Source: Dactylosporangium siamense
Lineage (GTDB): Bacteria; Actinomycetota; Actinomycetes; Mycobacteriales; Micromonosporaceae
Assembly: GCF_016862795.1 (NCBI RefSeq)
Contig: NZ_BONQ01000126.1
Location: 124,001 to 188,000 of the forward strand
Direction: 5' to 3'
Length of the DNA stretch: 64,000 nucleotides
Part shown: positions 36,292-45,100 of the stretch, piece after piece
Layout: every line of letters begins with the position of its first letter
How positions within the stretch are numbered: the stretch's first letter is position 1
Position numbers and translations under genes: made by a program
The notes under the pieces: model-generated
The model's database searches: none
What the model saw: only the letters and a program-made list of their open reading frames with translations
What the model was told of the DNA's origin: nothing

Positions 36292-36887
36292 CCGAAACGC
36301 TGTGGGCTTCGGCGGCCCGCAACTACGAGGCCGCCGGACTGCTGCAGGAAGCGGCCCGCTGCCACCATCGGGCCGGGTCGCTGCGCCGCGCCGTCGACCT
36401 CTACGCCGAGCTCGGCCTGCATCATGAGGCTGCGACAGTCCTCGCGGAGAACGGCAACGCGGTGGGCGGCGCGTGGCGGCTCGCCCATCACGCGCACGAC
36501 CCGGCTGCGGCCCGGCTGATGCTGAGACGGGCGCCCGGCCCGGCCGGCCGTCTGCTGCACCGGCTCGTGTCGGCGCGCTGCGACCTGCTCGACGGGGTGT
36601 CCGAGACCGTCGTGACGGACGCACTCGACGCCGCCCAGGATCTGCTCGACGGCGGCCCGCCCGACGACGCCCAGCGGATCGAGTCGTGGGCGGTCCTGCT
36701 CGCCGAGGAGATCCGCCGGCCCGACCTGGTGGCGCTGGTGTTCGCCGCCGCGGTCCGCGGCGACCGGCAGGGAGCCGCGCAGCGATGGCAGGTGTGGGCG
36801 CAGCGCCGCTACGGCATGCGCATCGTCGTCGCCGAACCGGCGCACGACGTCGACGTGGTGTTCGCCGGCGCGCGGAGGTGGACGTGA
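36288..36887 (+). CDS. Helical-repeat (TPR-like) operon protein (199 aa)
   Basis: GTG 36288 overlaps the previous stop and the end overlaps the next start (GTGA on both sides). The first 90 residues show TPR-like helix pairs (WASAARNYEAAGLLQEAARCHHRAG, LRRAVDLYAELGLHHEAATVLAENG). The remainder is also helical, with an Ala/Asp-rich stretch (TVVTDALDAAQDLLDGG) and a final beta edge (YGMRIVVAEPAHDVDVVFAG). No catalytic motif is visible. It resembles helical repeat units that the following gene also carries at its C-terminus, so the two may bind each other. Confidence 0.75.
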   Translation: MTETLWASAARNYEAAGLLQEAARCHHRAGSLRRAVDLYAELGLHHEAATVLAENGNAVGGAWRLAHHAHDPAAARLMLRRAPGPAGRLLHRLVSARCDLLDGVSETVVTDALDAAQDLLDGGPPDDAQRIESWAVLLAEEIRRPDLVALVFAAAVRGDRQGAAQRWQVWAQRRYGMRIVVAEPAHDVDVVFAGARRWT

Positions 36888-38671
36888 CCGCCCGCCCACG
36901 CCGCGACGACAATCCGGGCCAGGGACGCCCGGGCGTCGTCGGCCGGGTCGAACCCGTCGACCGGATCCCCCCACCGGGTGGGGCTCGGCCTGCGCAGCCG
37001 GTGCCGGTGCAGGCGCCGGCACCCCCGCGGACACCGCCCGACGCGACCGCGCCCGCCGCCGACCCGGCACCACCGCCGCGTCGGCCCGTGCCTCCTGTCG
37101 CGCCGACGCTGCGCTGCGCGGGGCGGTTCCCGTCGGCGGTGACCGCGCTGCGCTGCGTCGGCGAGCTGACGAGCACGGGCGCCGAACACGCAGCGGCGGT
37201 CCACCGCGACGGCGACGCCTGGTGGGTCGTCGCGGAGGGCCGCCTCGACCTGTGGCGCTCGATCGCCGGGTTCACCGGCGGGCGCGGGCACGTCGAGGTC
37301 GGCGGATGGCTCGTCCCTGACCGCGGGTTCGGCGCCGCACCGGCGGCCCACACCCCCGGCGCCGTCGAACTGGCCACCCTGCGGCAGGTGCCGCTCCTGG
37401 ACCTCGTCCACGCGGCGGGACTCGTCCCGGCCAGACCCGCGCCACAACGCGAGGCGGCGGTCCTCACCCCTCCCCCGGTCGCGCCGACCCTCATCCGGCG
37501 TGCCCTGGACCTCGGCGTGGCGGTCACCCACCGCAACGTGCGCCTGACCCCGCTCTTCGAGGCGGACCTGCCCGGGGCCGCGGTGCGGCCCGACGCGGAC
37601 GGCGGCGAGGTCGTCGTGGAACTGCGGTTGCGGGCCCAGTCCGACACGCTGCCCGCGGCGCTGCTGATCGCCGCCAGCCGGCAGCCGCTCACCCTCGTGT
37701 GCCGGTCGGCCGGTGAGGGCGGGCGCCTCCTCGTCCAGCGCGGCCTCGCCACCCCGGTCGACGACGACCGGCTCGCGGCCGCCCTCGGCGACGGCGACCG
37801 GGTCCTCGCCGACGCCGCCTTCGGCTGCCGCCGGTTGACGCCGCTGACCGGGTTCACCGACAGCACCGCGACAGTCCGGCTCGCCAAGGACTTCCGGCTT
37901 CGGGCCGTTCCTGGGCACTCGGCCTCGGAAGCGACATCCGGGACGACGGTCGAGACCGTCACAAAGATCGGTCTCGCCCCGGTCGCCACGCACGGCCGGC
38001 GGGTCGACGCGGCCCTGCTCGACGACGGCGACCTGCCCAACATCGCGCTGCTGCTGCAGGGGCACCCCCTGGCCGACGTCGCCTTCGTCGTGGTCGGCGA
38101 ACGCGGCGGCAGGCATCTGCTCGCCGCGCCCGGCGGGCTGCTGCAGGACCTCGGCATCGGCGAGCCGCTCGCCGCGGTCGGCCCCGGTCCGCTGTACCTG
38201 CCGCTGGGCCGGCGGCTGACCCCGCACGTGCCGGCGTCTGCCCGCCACCGGTTGTTCGGGGCTGACGCGGAGCACGCCGTGGTGTTCTTCGGCGACGGGG
38301 AGGCGCTGCGGTTCCCGCTCGCCGCCCGCCGTCCTGTGTGGACACTGTGGCTCGGCGACCCGCCCAAGGTCCTGCCGGCCGTGCCGGCCGCGACCGGCAC
38401 GGCGCTCGCCGCCATGCAGGGAGAGCAGGAACCGGCCGCCGCACCCCGGCCCACCCGCAGACCGTGGCCGGTGCAGCGGCAGAGTGCCGCCGCCTCCGCC
38501 GACCCGGACCAGTGGCGGGCCGAGGCGCACACCGCAGAGCTCGCCGGGGATCTCGTGCGGGCCGCGGAGCTGTACCAGCGGCACCACGAACCGCTGCGGG
38601 CCGCGCACCTGTTCGAGCGGGCGGCCCGCGAGGCGGAGCAGCACCCGATGGCCCGACGGCGGCGCCGATGA
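36884..38671 (+). CDS. Unknown large operon protein: Pro-rich linker, beta domains, C-terminal TPR-like end (595 aa)
   Basis: I chose GTG 36884 because it overlaps the upstream stop and follows GGAGG; the long open frame further upstream is a shadow. Residues ~25-75 are Pro/Ala-rich linker. Residues ~80-180 (LRCAGRFPSAVTALRCVGEL, AWWVVAEGRLDLWRS) and ~200-500 are mostly beta with recurrent hydrophobic strands (GEVVVELRLRAQ, DVAFVVVGERGGRHLLAAPGG). A second linker leads to a TPR-like end (QWRAEAHTAELAGDLVRAAELYQRHHEPLRAAHLFERAA). It could be another propeller-like or beta-sandwich recognition subunit. I recognise no named family; by position it may be one of the bpX- or fvmX-type domains of ternary systems. 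Confidence 0.75.
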   Translation: MTARPRRDDNPGQGRPGVVGRVEPVDRIPPPGGARPAQPVPVQAPAPPRTPPDATAPAADPAPPPRRPVPPVAPTLRCAGRFPSAVTALRCVGELTSTGAEHAAAVHRDGDAWWVVAEGRLDLWRSIAGFTGGRGHVEVGGWLVPDRGFGAAPAAHTPGAVELATLRQVPLLDLVHAAGLVPARPAPQREAAVLTPPPVAPTLIRRALDLGVAVTHRNVRLTPLFEADLPGAAVRPDADGGEVVVELRLRAQSDTLPAALLIAASRQPLTLVCRSAGEGGRLLVQRGLATPVDDDRLAAALGDGDRVLADAAFGCRRLTPLTGFTDSTATVRLAKDFRLRAVPGHSASEATSGTTVETVTKIGLAPVATHGRRVDAALLDDGDLPNIALLLQGHPLADVAFVVVGERGGRHLLAAPGGLLQDLGIGEPLAAVGPGPLYLPLGRRLTPHVPASARHRLFGADAEHAVVFFGDGEALRFPLAARRPVWTLWLGDPPKVLPAVPAATGTALAAMQGEQEPAAAPRPTRRPWPVQRQSAAASADPDQWRAEAHTAELAGDLVRAAELYQRHHEPLRAAHLFERAAREAEQHPMARRRRR

Positions 38672-38694
38672 GCACACCCACGGAGGAACCGACG

Positions 38695-39399
38695 ATGTCC
38701 GACCTGCCGCCGTTCGACCCGCCGCTGGTCCCCGTGCCGATGCGCGCGGACCCGGAGTCCTACCGGTCTCCGGACGACCCGGCGTGGCCGGCCCTCGGCG
38801 GGCGGGTGCTGTTCGGCGGGCCGTTCGCGGAGCGAGTCGACGCGGATTTCCAGCTCGCCGACGCCCCGGTCCGTCCGTTCCTCGCCGGCAACCCCGGGTT
38901 CACGTACACGCTGATCCGTTCGACGGTGAGCTTCATGAGCGGCCCGTCCGACCCGCCGTTCGTCGAGGCCTCACTGCATTTCATCCTGGAATCGACGCCG
39001 CCCGGCGACGCCACGGCACCGGTCGCGTGGTCGATGGCGCCGGCAAGGGTCACGAACCCCAGGAAGGTGACGTCCCGCCGGAGGCTCGGGCCGCAGCTCA
39101 AGATCCTCGCCGTCGAGGCGACACTCGGCGACCGCGAGGAGATCGAAGAACGTGAGGTCCCCACACCGTCGCTGACGACCGCGGGGCTGTGGACGGCGAC
39201 GGCGTCGTGGACCCTGCACCGGACCGCTGACCGGCCGCTGGACGGCCAGCAGCCAGAGCTCGGCATGGTGGTGAAGCATCCGGCCGGCGCGGCGACGGAC
39301 CTCACCGTCGTCGTCTACACCTCCGTCCGCGGCACCGGGTTGCGCCGATACTCGACCCGCGACCTGACTCCGGGCTTCTTGAGGATCCGGCTGCCGTGA
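38695..39399 (+). CDS. Unknown beta-rich operon protein (234 aa)
   Basis: ATG 38695 has GGAGGA at 38682-38687. An alternative ATG at 38668 overlaps the upstream stop and would add nine residues (MSTPTEEPT), so the start is uncertain. The sequence is mostly beta (FTYTLIRSTVSFMSGPSDPPFVEASLHFILES, LKILAVEATLGDREE, WTATASWTLHRTADR, TDLTVVVYTSVRG) and has no Cys clusters. Alternating strands ending in FLRIRLP suggest a beta sandwich, perhaps a binding module. It overlaps the radical SAM gene as GTGA, so it is the bridge between the conflict core and that enzyme. I do not recognise the family. Confidence 0.75.
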   Translation: MSDLPPFDPPLVPVPMRADPESYRSPDDPAWPALGGRVLFGGPFAERVDADFQLADAPVRPFLAGNPGFTYTLIRSTVSFMSGPSDPPFVEASLHFILESTPPGDATAPVAWSMAPARVTNPRKVTSRRRLGPQLKILAVEATLGDREEIEEREVPTPSLTTAGLWTATASWTLHRTADRPLDGQQPELGMVVKHPAGAATDLTVVVYTSVRGTGLRRYSTRDLTPGFLRIRLP

Positions 39400-40415
39400 C
39401 CCGTCAGGTGTGGACGGAGGCGCGGCTGTTCGAACCTCAGCCGGACGGCCGGCTGCTGTGCACCGTCTGCCCGCACGCCTGCCGTCTCGACGACGGCGAG
39501 ACCGGGCTGTGCCGCGTGCGGATGCGCAGCGGCGACGCGATGCGGACCGCGACATTCGCGACGTCCGTCGTGCACGCCGGGCCGATCGAACGCAAACCGT
39601 TCTACCATTACCGGCCCGGCGCGCAAACGCTCACGCTGGCCGCGCCCGGGTGCAGCTTCATGTGCTCCTACTGCATCAACTTCCGCATCTCCCAGTTCGG
39701 CAGGCCGTCCGGGTCGGCCTGGGACGCCGTCCCGGTCGACCCGCAGGCCGTCGTGGCGCGGGCGGCGGACGCCGGGGCCGTCGTCGCGTTGTCCTACACC
39801 GAACCGTCGCTGGCGGTGGAGCTGACCCTCGCCCTCGCCGACGCGGGTCGGCACGCGGGTGTGCCGGTGGTGTGGAAAAGCAATGGTTTCCTGACCGACG
39901 CGGCCCTCGACGCGGTCGTGCCCGTCCTCGCCGCCGTCAACGTCGACGTGAAGGCTGCCGACGACACCAGCCATCGTGCCCTGACCGGCGGGGCGCTGCA
40001 GCCGGTCCTGCACGCGATCCGGCGCCTCGCTGACGCCGGTGTGTGGGTCGAGGTCTCCACGCCGCTGCTGCCCGGCGTCAACGACGCCCCCGACGACCTG
40101 CGCCGCATCGCCGAGTCCGTCGCCGCCGTCGGCGAAAGTGTCCCGTGGCATCTCCTACGGTTCACGCCGACGTTCCGGATGCGCCGGGAGGTGCCGACCG
40201 CCCCGGACCGGCTCGCGGAGGCGGCGGCCATCGGGCGCCAGGCCGGCCTGCGGCACGTCTACGTCGAACGCGCCCTCGGCCCCGCCGGCCGCGACACGGC
40301 CTGTCCCGGCTGCGGCGACACGGTCGTGCGGCGCGAGCTGTGGGGGCCGGTGCACAGCACCCTGATCGACGGCTCCTGCCCTGACTGCCGGACCGTCCTG
40401 CCCGGGAGATGGTGA
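39396..40415 (+). CDS. AmrS-like radical SAM enzyme
   Basis: A 339-residue protein with GTG 39396 overlapping the upstream stop. The N-terminal CTVCPHACRLDDGETGLCRVR, the cluster motif GCSFMCSYC (C-x3-C-x2-C binding the 4Fe-4S/SAM cluster) and the C-terminal CPGCGDTVVRRELW ... CPDCRTVLPGRW zinc module match the radical SAM member of the AmmeMemoRadiSam group (AmrS). The usual partners MEMO1 and AMMECR1 are absent here. Radical SAM enzymes cleave S-adenosylmethionine to make a radical that modifies a peptide or small molecule. The 71-residue protein encoded 8 bases downstream is a candidate substrate or partner. The gene is the penultimate one of the conflict operon, so its recruitment there is probably functional, though the reaction is unknown. 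Confidence 0.9.
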   Translation: MTRQVWTEARLFEPQPDGRLLCTVCPHACRLDDGETGLCRVRMRSGDAMRTATFATSVVHAGPIERKPFYHYRPGAQTLTLAAPGCSFMCSYCINFRISQFGRPSGSAWDAVPVDPQAVVARAADAGAVVALSYTEPSLAVELTLALADAGRHAGVPVVWKSNGFLTDAALDAVVPVLAAVNVDVKAADDTSHRALTGGALQPVLHAIRRLADAGVWVEVSTPLLPGVNDAPDDLRRIAESVAAVGESVPWHLLRFTPTFRMRREVPTAPDRLAEAAAIGRQAGLRHVYVERALGPAGRDTACPGCGDTVVRRELWGPVHSTLIDGSCPDCRTVLPGRW

Positions 40416-40422
40416 GCGACCC

Positions 40423-40638
40423 GTGACCGAGCACCGCTACGTACCGGACCTGCCAGATCTGATCGATCCCGCTGAGTACGATGCGCATCCCGGCGGCCGG
40501 CTGGTCCGGGTCCGGATCACCACCACCGCCGACGGGGTGACGATCCTCGGCGACGCATTCCGGCCGGAGCTCCTCGAGCGGATTCTCGCAGCGGTCGCCG
40601 GTGACGACGGCGACGTCGACCAGATGCTGTGCGGCTGA
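40423..40638 (+). CDS. Small unknown protein (71 aa) ending Cys-Gly, next to radical SAM enzyme
   Basis: GTG 40423 starts 8 bases after the radical SAM stop. The product is short and acidic: MTEHRYVPDLPDLIDPAEYD, a beta hairpin (GRLVRVRITTTADGVTILGD) and a helix (PELLERILAAVAGD), ending DVDQMLCG. It could be a radical SAM substrate, a small regulatory subunit, or a tiny tag; the C-terminal Gly preceded by the only Cys is notable beside E1, E2 and JAB genes. It has no export signal. It is the last gene of the operon, and a truncated GH3 gene on the other strand begins to diverge from its family about 40 bp further on. Confidence 0.65.
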   Translation: MTEHRYVPDLPDLIDPAEYDAHPGGRLVRVRITTTADGVTILGDAFRPELLERILAAVAGDDGDVDQMLCG

Positions 40639-40679
40639 ACCCGCTCAGTGATACCGCCCTGGCCGGGGCGAGCCCAGCG

Positions 40680-40895
40680 CGCTCGCGTCGGGAAGCAGGT
40701 CGCGGGCAGGCTGCCGGAGATGCCGGCGTGGTCGGCGTCGGTCTGGCGGCGCATCCCGTGCGGGCCGTCAGCGCCCATGACCGCCGGTACCCCGAGACGA
40801 CGTACCGGTGTTGTGCGCCAGACGCTGGAACCGAGGCACAGCGATGCCATTTCCTCCAGGGTGAGCTCGGCGAGCAGGTCTGTCGGGCTGCTCAC
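40680..40895 (-). pseudogene. Truncated GH3 beta-glucosidase (N-terminal ~72 residues only)
   Basis: GTG 40895 overlaps the GH1 stop (GTGA), exactly as expected for the next operon gene. The first ~70 residues are a clear GH3 start: LLAELTLEEMASLCLGSSVWRTTPVRRLGVPAVM, GADGPHGMRRQ, ADHAGISGSLPATCFPT. After about 40680 the frame stays open to 40437 but the sequence (RWARPGQGGITERVQPHS onward) has no GH3 likeness and runs antisense to the 71-aa gene. A normal GH3 enzyme is ~750-900 residues, so over 90% is missing. The break marks a deletion or an insertion edge at the right end of the conflict island. Confidence 0.85.
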
Positions 40896-42109
40896 GATGT
40901 GCGGCTCCCGTTGCGGAGGACGTCGAGCCGGCCGGCGGCGGCGACGCGGGCGAGGGCGTGGGCGGAGGGTTTGACGACGCGCGTGTGGTCGTCGTTGACG
41001 GCGATGAGACCGAACTTGGGGCGGTAGCCCTCGCTCCATTCGAAGTTGTCGAATGCGGACCAGTGCAGGTAGCCGCGGACGTCGACACCTTCGCGGATCG
41101 CCTGGGCGGTGGCCGTGAGGTGCCCGTCGAGGTAGTCGAGACGTTCGGTGTCGTCCTCGGTGGCGATGCCGTTCTCGGTGACGTACAGCGGCAGGCCGGT
41201 CGCCGCGGCGCGGTGCAGGATCACGCGCAGGCCGTGGGGGTGGACGGCCCAGCCCATCTGCGTCACAGGGGTGCCGGGCGGCGGGTCGGCGAAGAGGGTC
41301 GGGGAGGCCGGATCGACCCACTGTTTGCGGTAGTACTGCACGCCGAGCCAGTCGCCGCGATCGGGTCCGGTGAGCCCGTCGAGGTACAGATCGACGATCT
41401 CGTGCTGCATGGTGCGGTGGAAGGCGTGGCCGGCGGGGTCGTCGCGGATCGGCGAGAGCAGCGGCAGTTGCACGGCGAGTCCGGTCCGGGAGCCGGGTGA
41501 TGCGGCCCGGACAGCGCCGACCGCGGCATGGTGGGCGTCGAGCAGGGTCCGGCCGACCCGTTTCCACAGCACCGGGTTGGTCAAGGCGGGTGGGTGGTAG
41601 CCCTCGAGGTAGCCGTGCAGGGCGATCATCTGTGGTTCGTTGACGGTGCAGACGAACGGCATCAGGCCGCCGAGTTCGGCCGCGACGTGCTGGCAGTACC
41701 GCGCGAACACGCGCACGGCGTCCGGGCCGAGCCAGCCGCCTCGGGCCGCGAACCAGCGGGGCAGCGTGAAGTGGTGCAAGGTGACGAAGGCGGTCATGCC
41801 GGTGTCGGCGAGGGCGGTGAGGACCCGCCGGTAGTGCGCGACGGCGGACCGGCTGAACTCGCCGGGGGCCGGTTCGATCCGGGACCATTCCAGCGACAGC
41901 CGGTGGGCGTTGTGCCCGAGTTGCCGCAGCAGTGCGAAGTCCTCGGCATAGCGGTGGAAGTGGTCGATGGCGTCGCCGGACGGCTCCCGGGCGGCGGAGG
42001 CGGCGGCGTGCTCGAAGTCCCACCAGTCGTTGTTGACGTTGCCGCCCTCAACCTGGTGAGCGGAGGTGGCTGCGCCCCACAGGAAGTCGATGGGAAAGTC
42101 GCGGTGCAC
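40892..42109 (-). CDS. GH1 beta-glucosidase family glycosidase
   Basis: A 405-residue enzyme starting at GTG 42109 (MHRDFPIDFLWGAATSAHQVEGG), the usual GH1 N-terminus; GGAG lies upstream. The acid/base Glu is in FVCTVNEPQ and the nucleophile Glu in LYVTENGIATEDD; GYLHWSAFDNFEWSEGYRPKFGL is the typical C-terminal aglycone-site block. It is somewhat shorter than the 440-470 residues of most GH1 enzymes. It has no signal peptide, so it acts on imported beta-linked disaccharides, probably the rhamnose-depleted core left by the GH78 enzymes. It follows the secreted GH78 gene after a strong hairpin and overlaps the truncated GH3 gene. Confidence 0.93.
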   Translation of the reverse strand: MHRDFPIDFLWGAATSAHQVEGGNVNNDWWDFEHAAASAAREPSGDAIDHFHRYAEDFALLRQLGHNAHRLSLEWSRIEPAPGEFSRSAVAHYRRVLTALADTGMTAFVTLHHFTLPRWFAARGGWLGPDAVRVFARYCQHVAAELGGLMPFVCTVNEPQMIALHGYLEGYHPPALTNPVLWKRVGRTLLDAHHAAVGAVRAASPGSRTGLAVQLPLLSPIRDDPAGHAFHRTMQHEIVDLYLDGLTGPDRGDWLGVQYYRKQWVDPASPTLFADPPPGTPVTQMGWAVHPHGLRVILHRAAATGLPLYVTENGIATEDDTERLDYLDGHLTATAQAIREGVDVRGYLHWSAFDNFEWSEGYRPKFGLIAVNDDHTRVVKPSAHALARVAAAGRLDVLRNGSRTS

Positions 42110-42123
42110 GTGGCTCCGATCTG

Positions 42124-42159
42124 CCGGAGCGGCCCGCCGCCGACGGCGGGCCGCTCCGG
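42124..42159 (-). terminator. Perfect 16-bp hairpin between GH78 and GH1 genes
   Basis: Arms 42124-42139 and 42144-42159 are exact complements around a 4-base loop (CCGA). It starts 7 bases after the GH78 stop and ends about 15 bases before the GH1 start. Inside an operon it would act as a partial terminator or mRNA-stability element, lowering GH1 expression relative to upstream genes. Confidence 0.75.
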
Positions 42160-42165
42160 GCTGGG

Positions 42166-45100
42166 CTACTGCTGGACGGTGGTGAAGGTGTAGGAGCCGG
42201 ATCCGGCACGGTAGACGGCATAGCCGCCGTCGACGCGCAGGAACTGGGTCCGCCCGGGCTGGTCGACGACGCGGCCGCCACGAAGCGGCACCCAGATCTC
42301 GGCGGTGGTGTTCGCCGGGATCGTCACGTCGAGCCGGAATCGCCCGCCATCGAGCTTCCACGCCGAGCGGGCGGTGCCCTGCGGCGTCTGATAGCTGCCC
42401 TTGACGAAGGTGAGGTCGCCGACGAGTTTCGGCCGGATGGTCAACGACCGGTAGGCGCCACCGGTCGAACGGATGCCGGCGAGATCGGCGTGGAACCACT
42501 CCTCGATCTGAGCGAGGATCATGTGGTTCTTCGAGTCACCGCGGGTCCACCGCTCGCCCATGGTCGTCATCCCGCCCGGGTTGGCGGTGGTCGGTGCCAT
42601 GAAGTAGCCGTAGCTGGGCTGCTCGTCGCGCTGGAGCAGGTCCCACAGCACGTCGTCGCGGCCGCCGTCGGCGAGCGCCCGCACGGTCGGTGCCATGCCG
42701 ATGGTCCCGCCGCTGAAGTGCGGCCCGTCGCCGTTGGGGTGGAACGCGTAGACGAGCTCGACGAGCGCGTCGAGGACGGCTTGGCGTTCGCTGTCCGGGA
42801 CGAGTCCTGCGTCGAGGGCGAGGGCCTGCGCGGACTGGGTCGCGCCGGTGGTGCCGGCGTTGCCGGCGGTGGTGTACCGGCGCAGGGTCGTGTTGTAGAA
42901 GTGGGCGTTGAACGCGGCCTTGATGTCCGCGGCGAGCGTCCGGTACTTCGCCGCGTCGGCCTGGTGACCGGTCAGCGAAGCCATGTCGGCCAGCTTGCTG
43001 ATCATCGTGTAATAGCCCCAGGTGCCGGTGATCCGGCCCGATGTCTGGTCGGCGGCGACCCAGTCGGCGAGGGCTGCGTCGACGATGTGCGCGTTGTCGC
43101 CGGTGCCGACCTTCTGCCGCTGGATGTAGTCGGCGAAGCGGACCATCGGCTCGTAGTACCGGGCCATGGTCTGGGTGTCGCCGTACAGCTCGTACAGCAT
43201 CGACGGCACGAGGATGATCGCGTTGCCCCAGTTGATCTCGTCGCCGAACCGGCCGGTGTAGCCCCAGTCGTAGACCGGTGTCTTCAGCGCGACGTTGCCG
43301 AACATCGGGGTGTCGGCCGTCGACTGGCCCTCGACGAGGTGGCGCATGGTGGTGCGCAGGTAGGCGTCGAGTCCGAAGTTGCGGTGGATGGACGCCATCG
43401 GCATGGTGTAGTCAGCCGGGTAGGACAGCTTCTCCCGGCCGGGGCAGTCGGTGAACACCGACATGACGTTGGACGCGAATGAATACCGTGACATGGTGTG
43501 GATGCGGTTGATGCGGGCGTTGGACGTGCTGACCTCGCCGGCGACCGGGACGGTGGCCTGCAGCCGTAGGCCCTTGACGAGATGCCTGGTCGGGACGTAG
43601 CCGGCCGGTAGGCCGGTGACCTGGACCCATTGCATGCCGAAGTAGTTGAAGTCCGGGTGCCAGGTCTCCCCGCCGCGCAGGCCCGCGGTCGTGTAGGTGT
43701 TGAACAGGTCGCGGCCGCGGCTGCCACCGCCGCCCATGAGGGACGCCTGGTCGACGGTGCCGTCGGCGGCGAGCGACTCGGCCGGGGCCACCTTGACGAC
43801 CGTGCCGGCCGGGAGGTCGCCGGGCAGCCGCAGTTCGGGCCAGCCGACGATGTTCTGCCCGAAGTCGAACACCCAGGTGCCGGGGACAGGGTTCGTCACC
43901 GCCACTGGTGTGAACGTTTCAACCACGCCGACGGGTTCGGCGGTGCGGGCGACGAGCCTGGTGGCGAGGTTCGGCGGCGGCGCGATGCCGGCGTCGATCC
44001 AGCCCGTCGCGGTGCCGTCGCGACGCTTCGCGGTGGCCGACAGGTCGGTGCCGGGCTGGTCCCAGCCGACCTGTTCGCGGCGGGCGTCGTAGTCGGCGCC
44101 GGAGTACCAGGCATCGGTGACGAGAGGCCCGAGCGCGCTGCGCCATGACCGGTCGGACACGACGACGTCGGTGGAGCCGTTCGTGTAGCTGATCTCCAGC
44201 CGTGCGATCAGCCGGGGCGTCACCGCGGCGCCGGCTGAGGGATCGCTGGCGGCGACATTGTTGCCGGAGCCGGAGACGGCCGTGCCGGTGATGTGCGGCT
44301 TCGCCAGGCCCGGCGTGAACGTGATGCCGGTGCCGTCGACGCCGGCGGTGCCGATCGCGGTGATGGTGCGCGACTCGAGGCTGTCGCCGCCGTCGCCGGT
44401 GTCGATGTTGATCGTGCCGCCGACGTGGTAGTTGGCGACGCTGTCGAGCTTGACGCTCGTCGCGCCGGACGCGGCGTCGGCGAGCAGCGCGCCGCTGCCC
44501 TTGAGCTGGCTCTGCCACCAGGAGTACGGCGCGGTCCGGCCGACCGCGGGATTGGTGACGCTGCGCCGCACGTAGGCAGCGCCGTTGCCCAGTTGGACAC
44601 CGAGGGTGTTGCCGCCGCCGCGCAGCTCGCGGGTGACGTCGTAGGCGCGGTACTCACTGGAGAGCTGGTAGTTGGAGTTGCCGGGAGCCAGGACCTCGTC
44701 GGTGAGTTCGCGGCCGTTGAGGGTCGGCAGGTGCAGGCCGACACCCGACAGGTAGAGCCGGGCGGAGCTCAGGCGCTTGCGGTGATCGACGGTGAAGGTC
44801 CGCGCGAAGATCGGCATCGGCTGGTTCTCGGCCCGGCCGGGGTATTCGATCCAGCGGGCCGCGCCCCAGTCGGACGGCTGCAGGAGGCCCATCTCCCACG
44901 ATGACGTCGTGCTCCACTCGGAGAGGCGCCGGTCGGCGTCCCAGACCCGTACCTGCCAGACGACCCGGTCGCGGGAGCCGAGGGTCCGCCCGGTGTAGGC
45001 GATGCCGGTCTGGGTGTCCGACGAGATCTTGCCGGTGTCCCAGATGAGCTTGCCGTGCTTGAGATCCGCCTCGCTGGTGGCGGCCTGGATCTGGTAGGCG

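Noticed and set aside
40423-40638. The 71-aa protein as a classical RiPP precursor
   Set aside because: It has no Cys-rich core, leader/core split or transporter next to it, and folds plausibly as a small domain. Kept only as a possible radical SAM partner.
43909-43925. A LacI-like AACGTTTCA site inside the secreted GH78 gene
   Set aside because: It lies deep in coding sequence, far from any start, and is explained by ordinary codons; probably chance.
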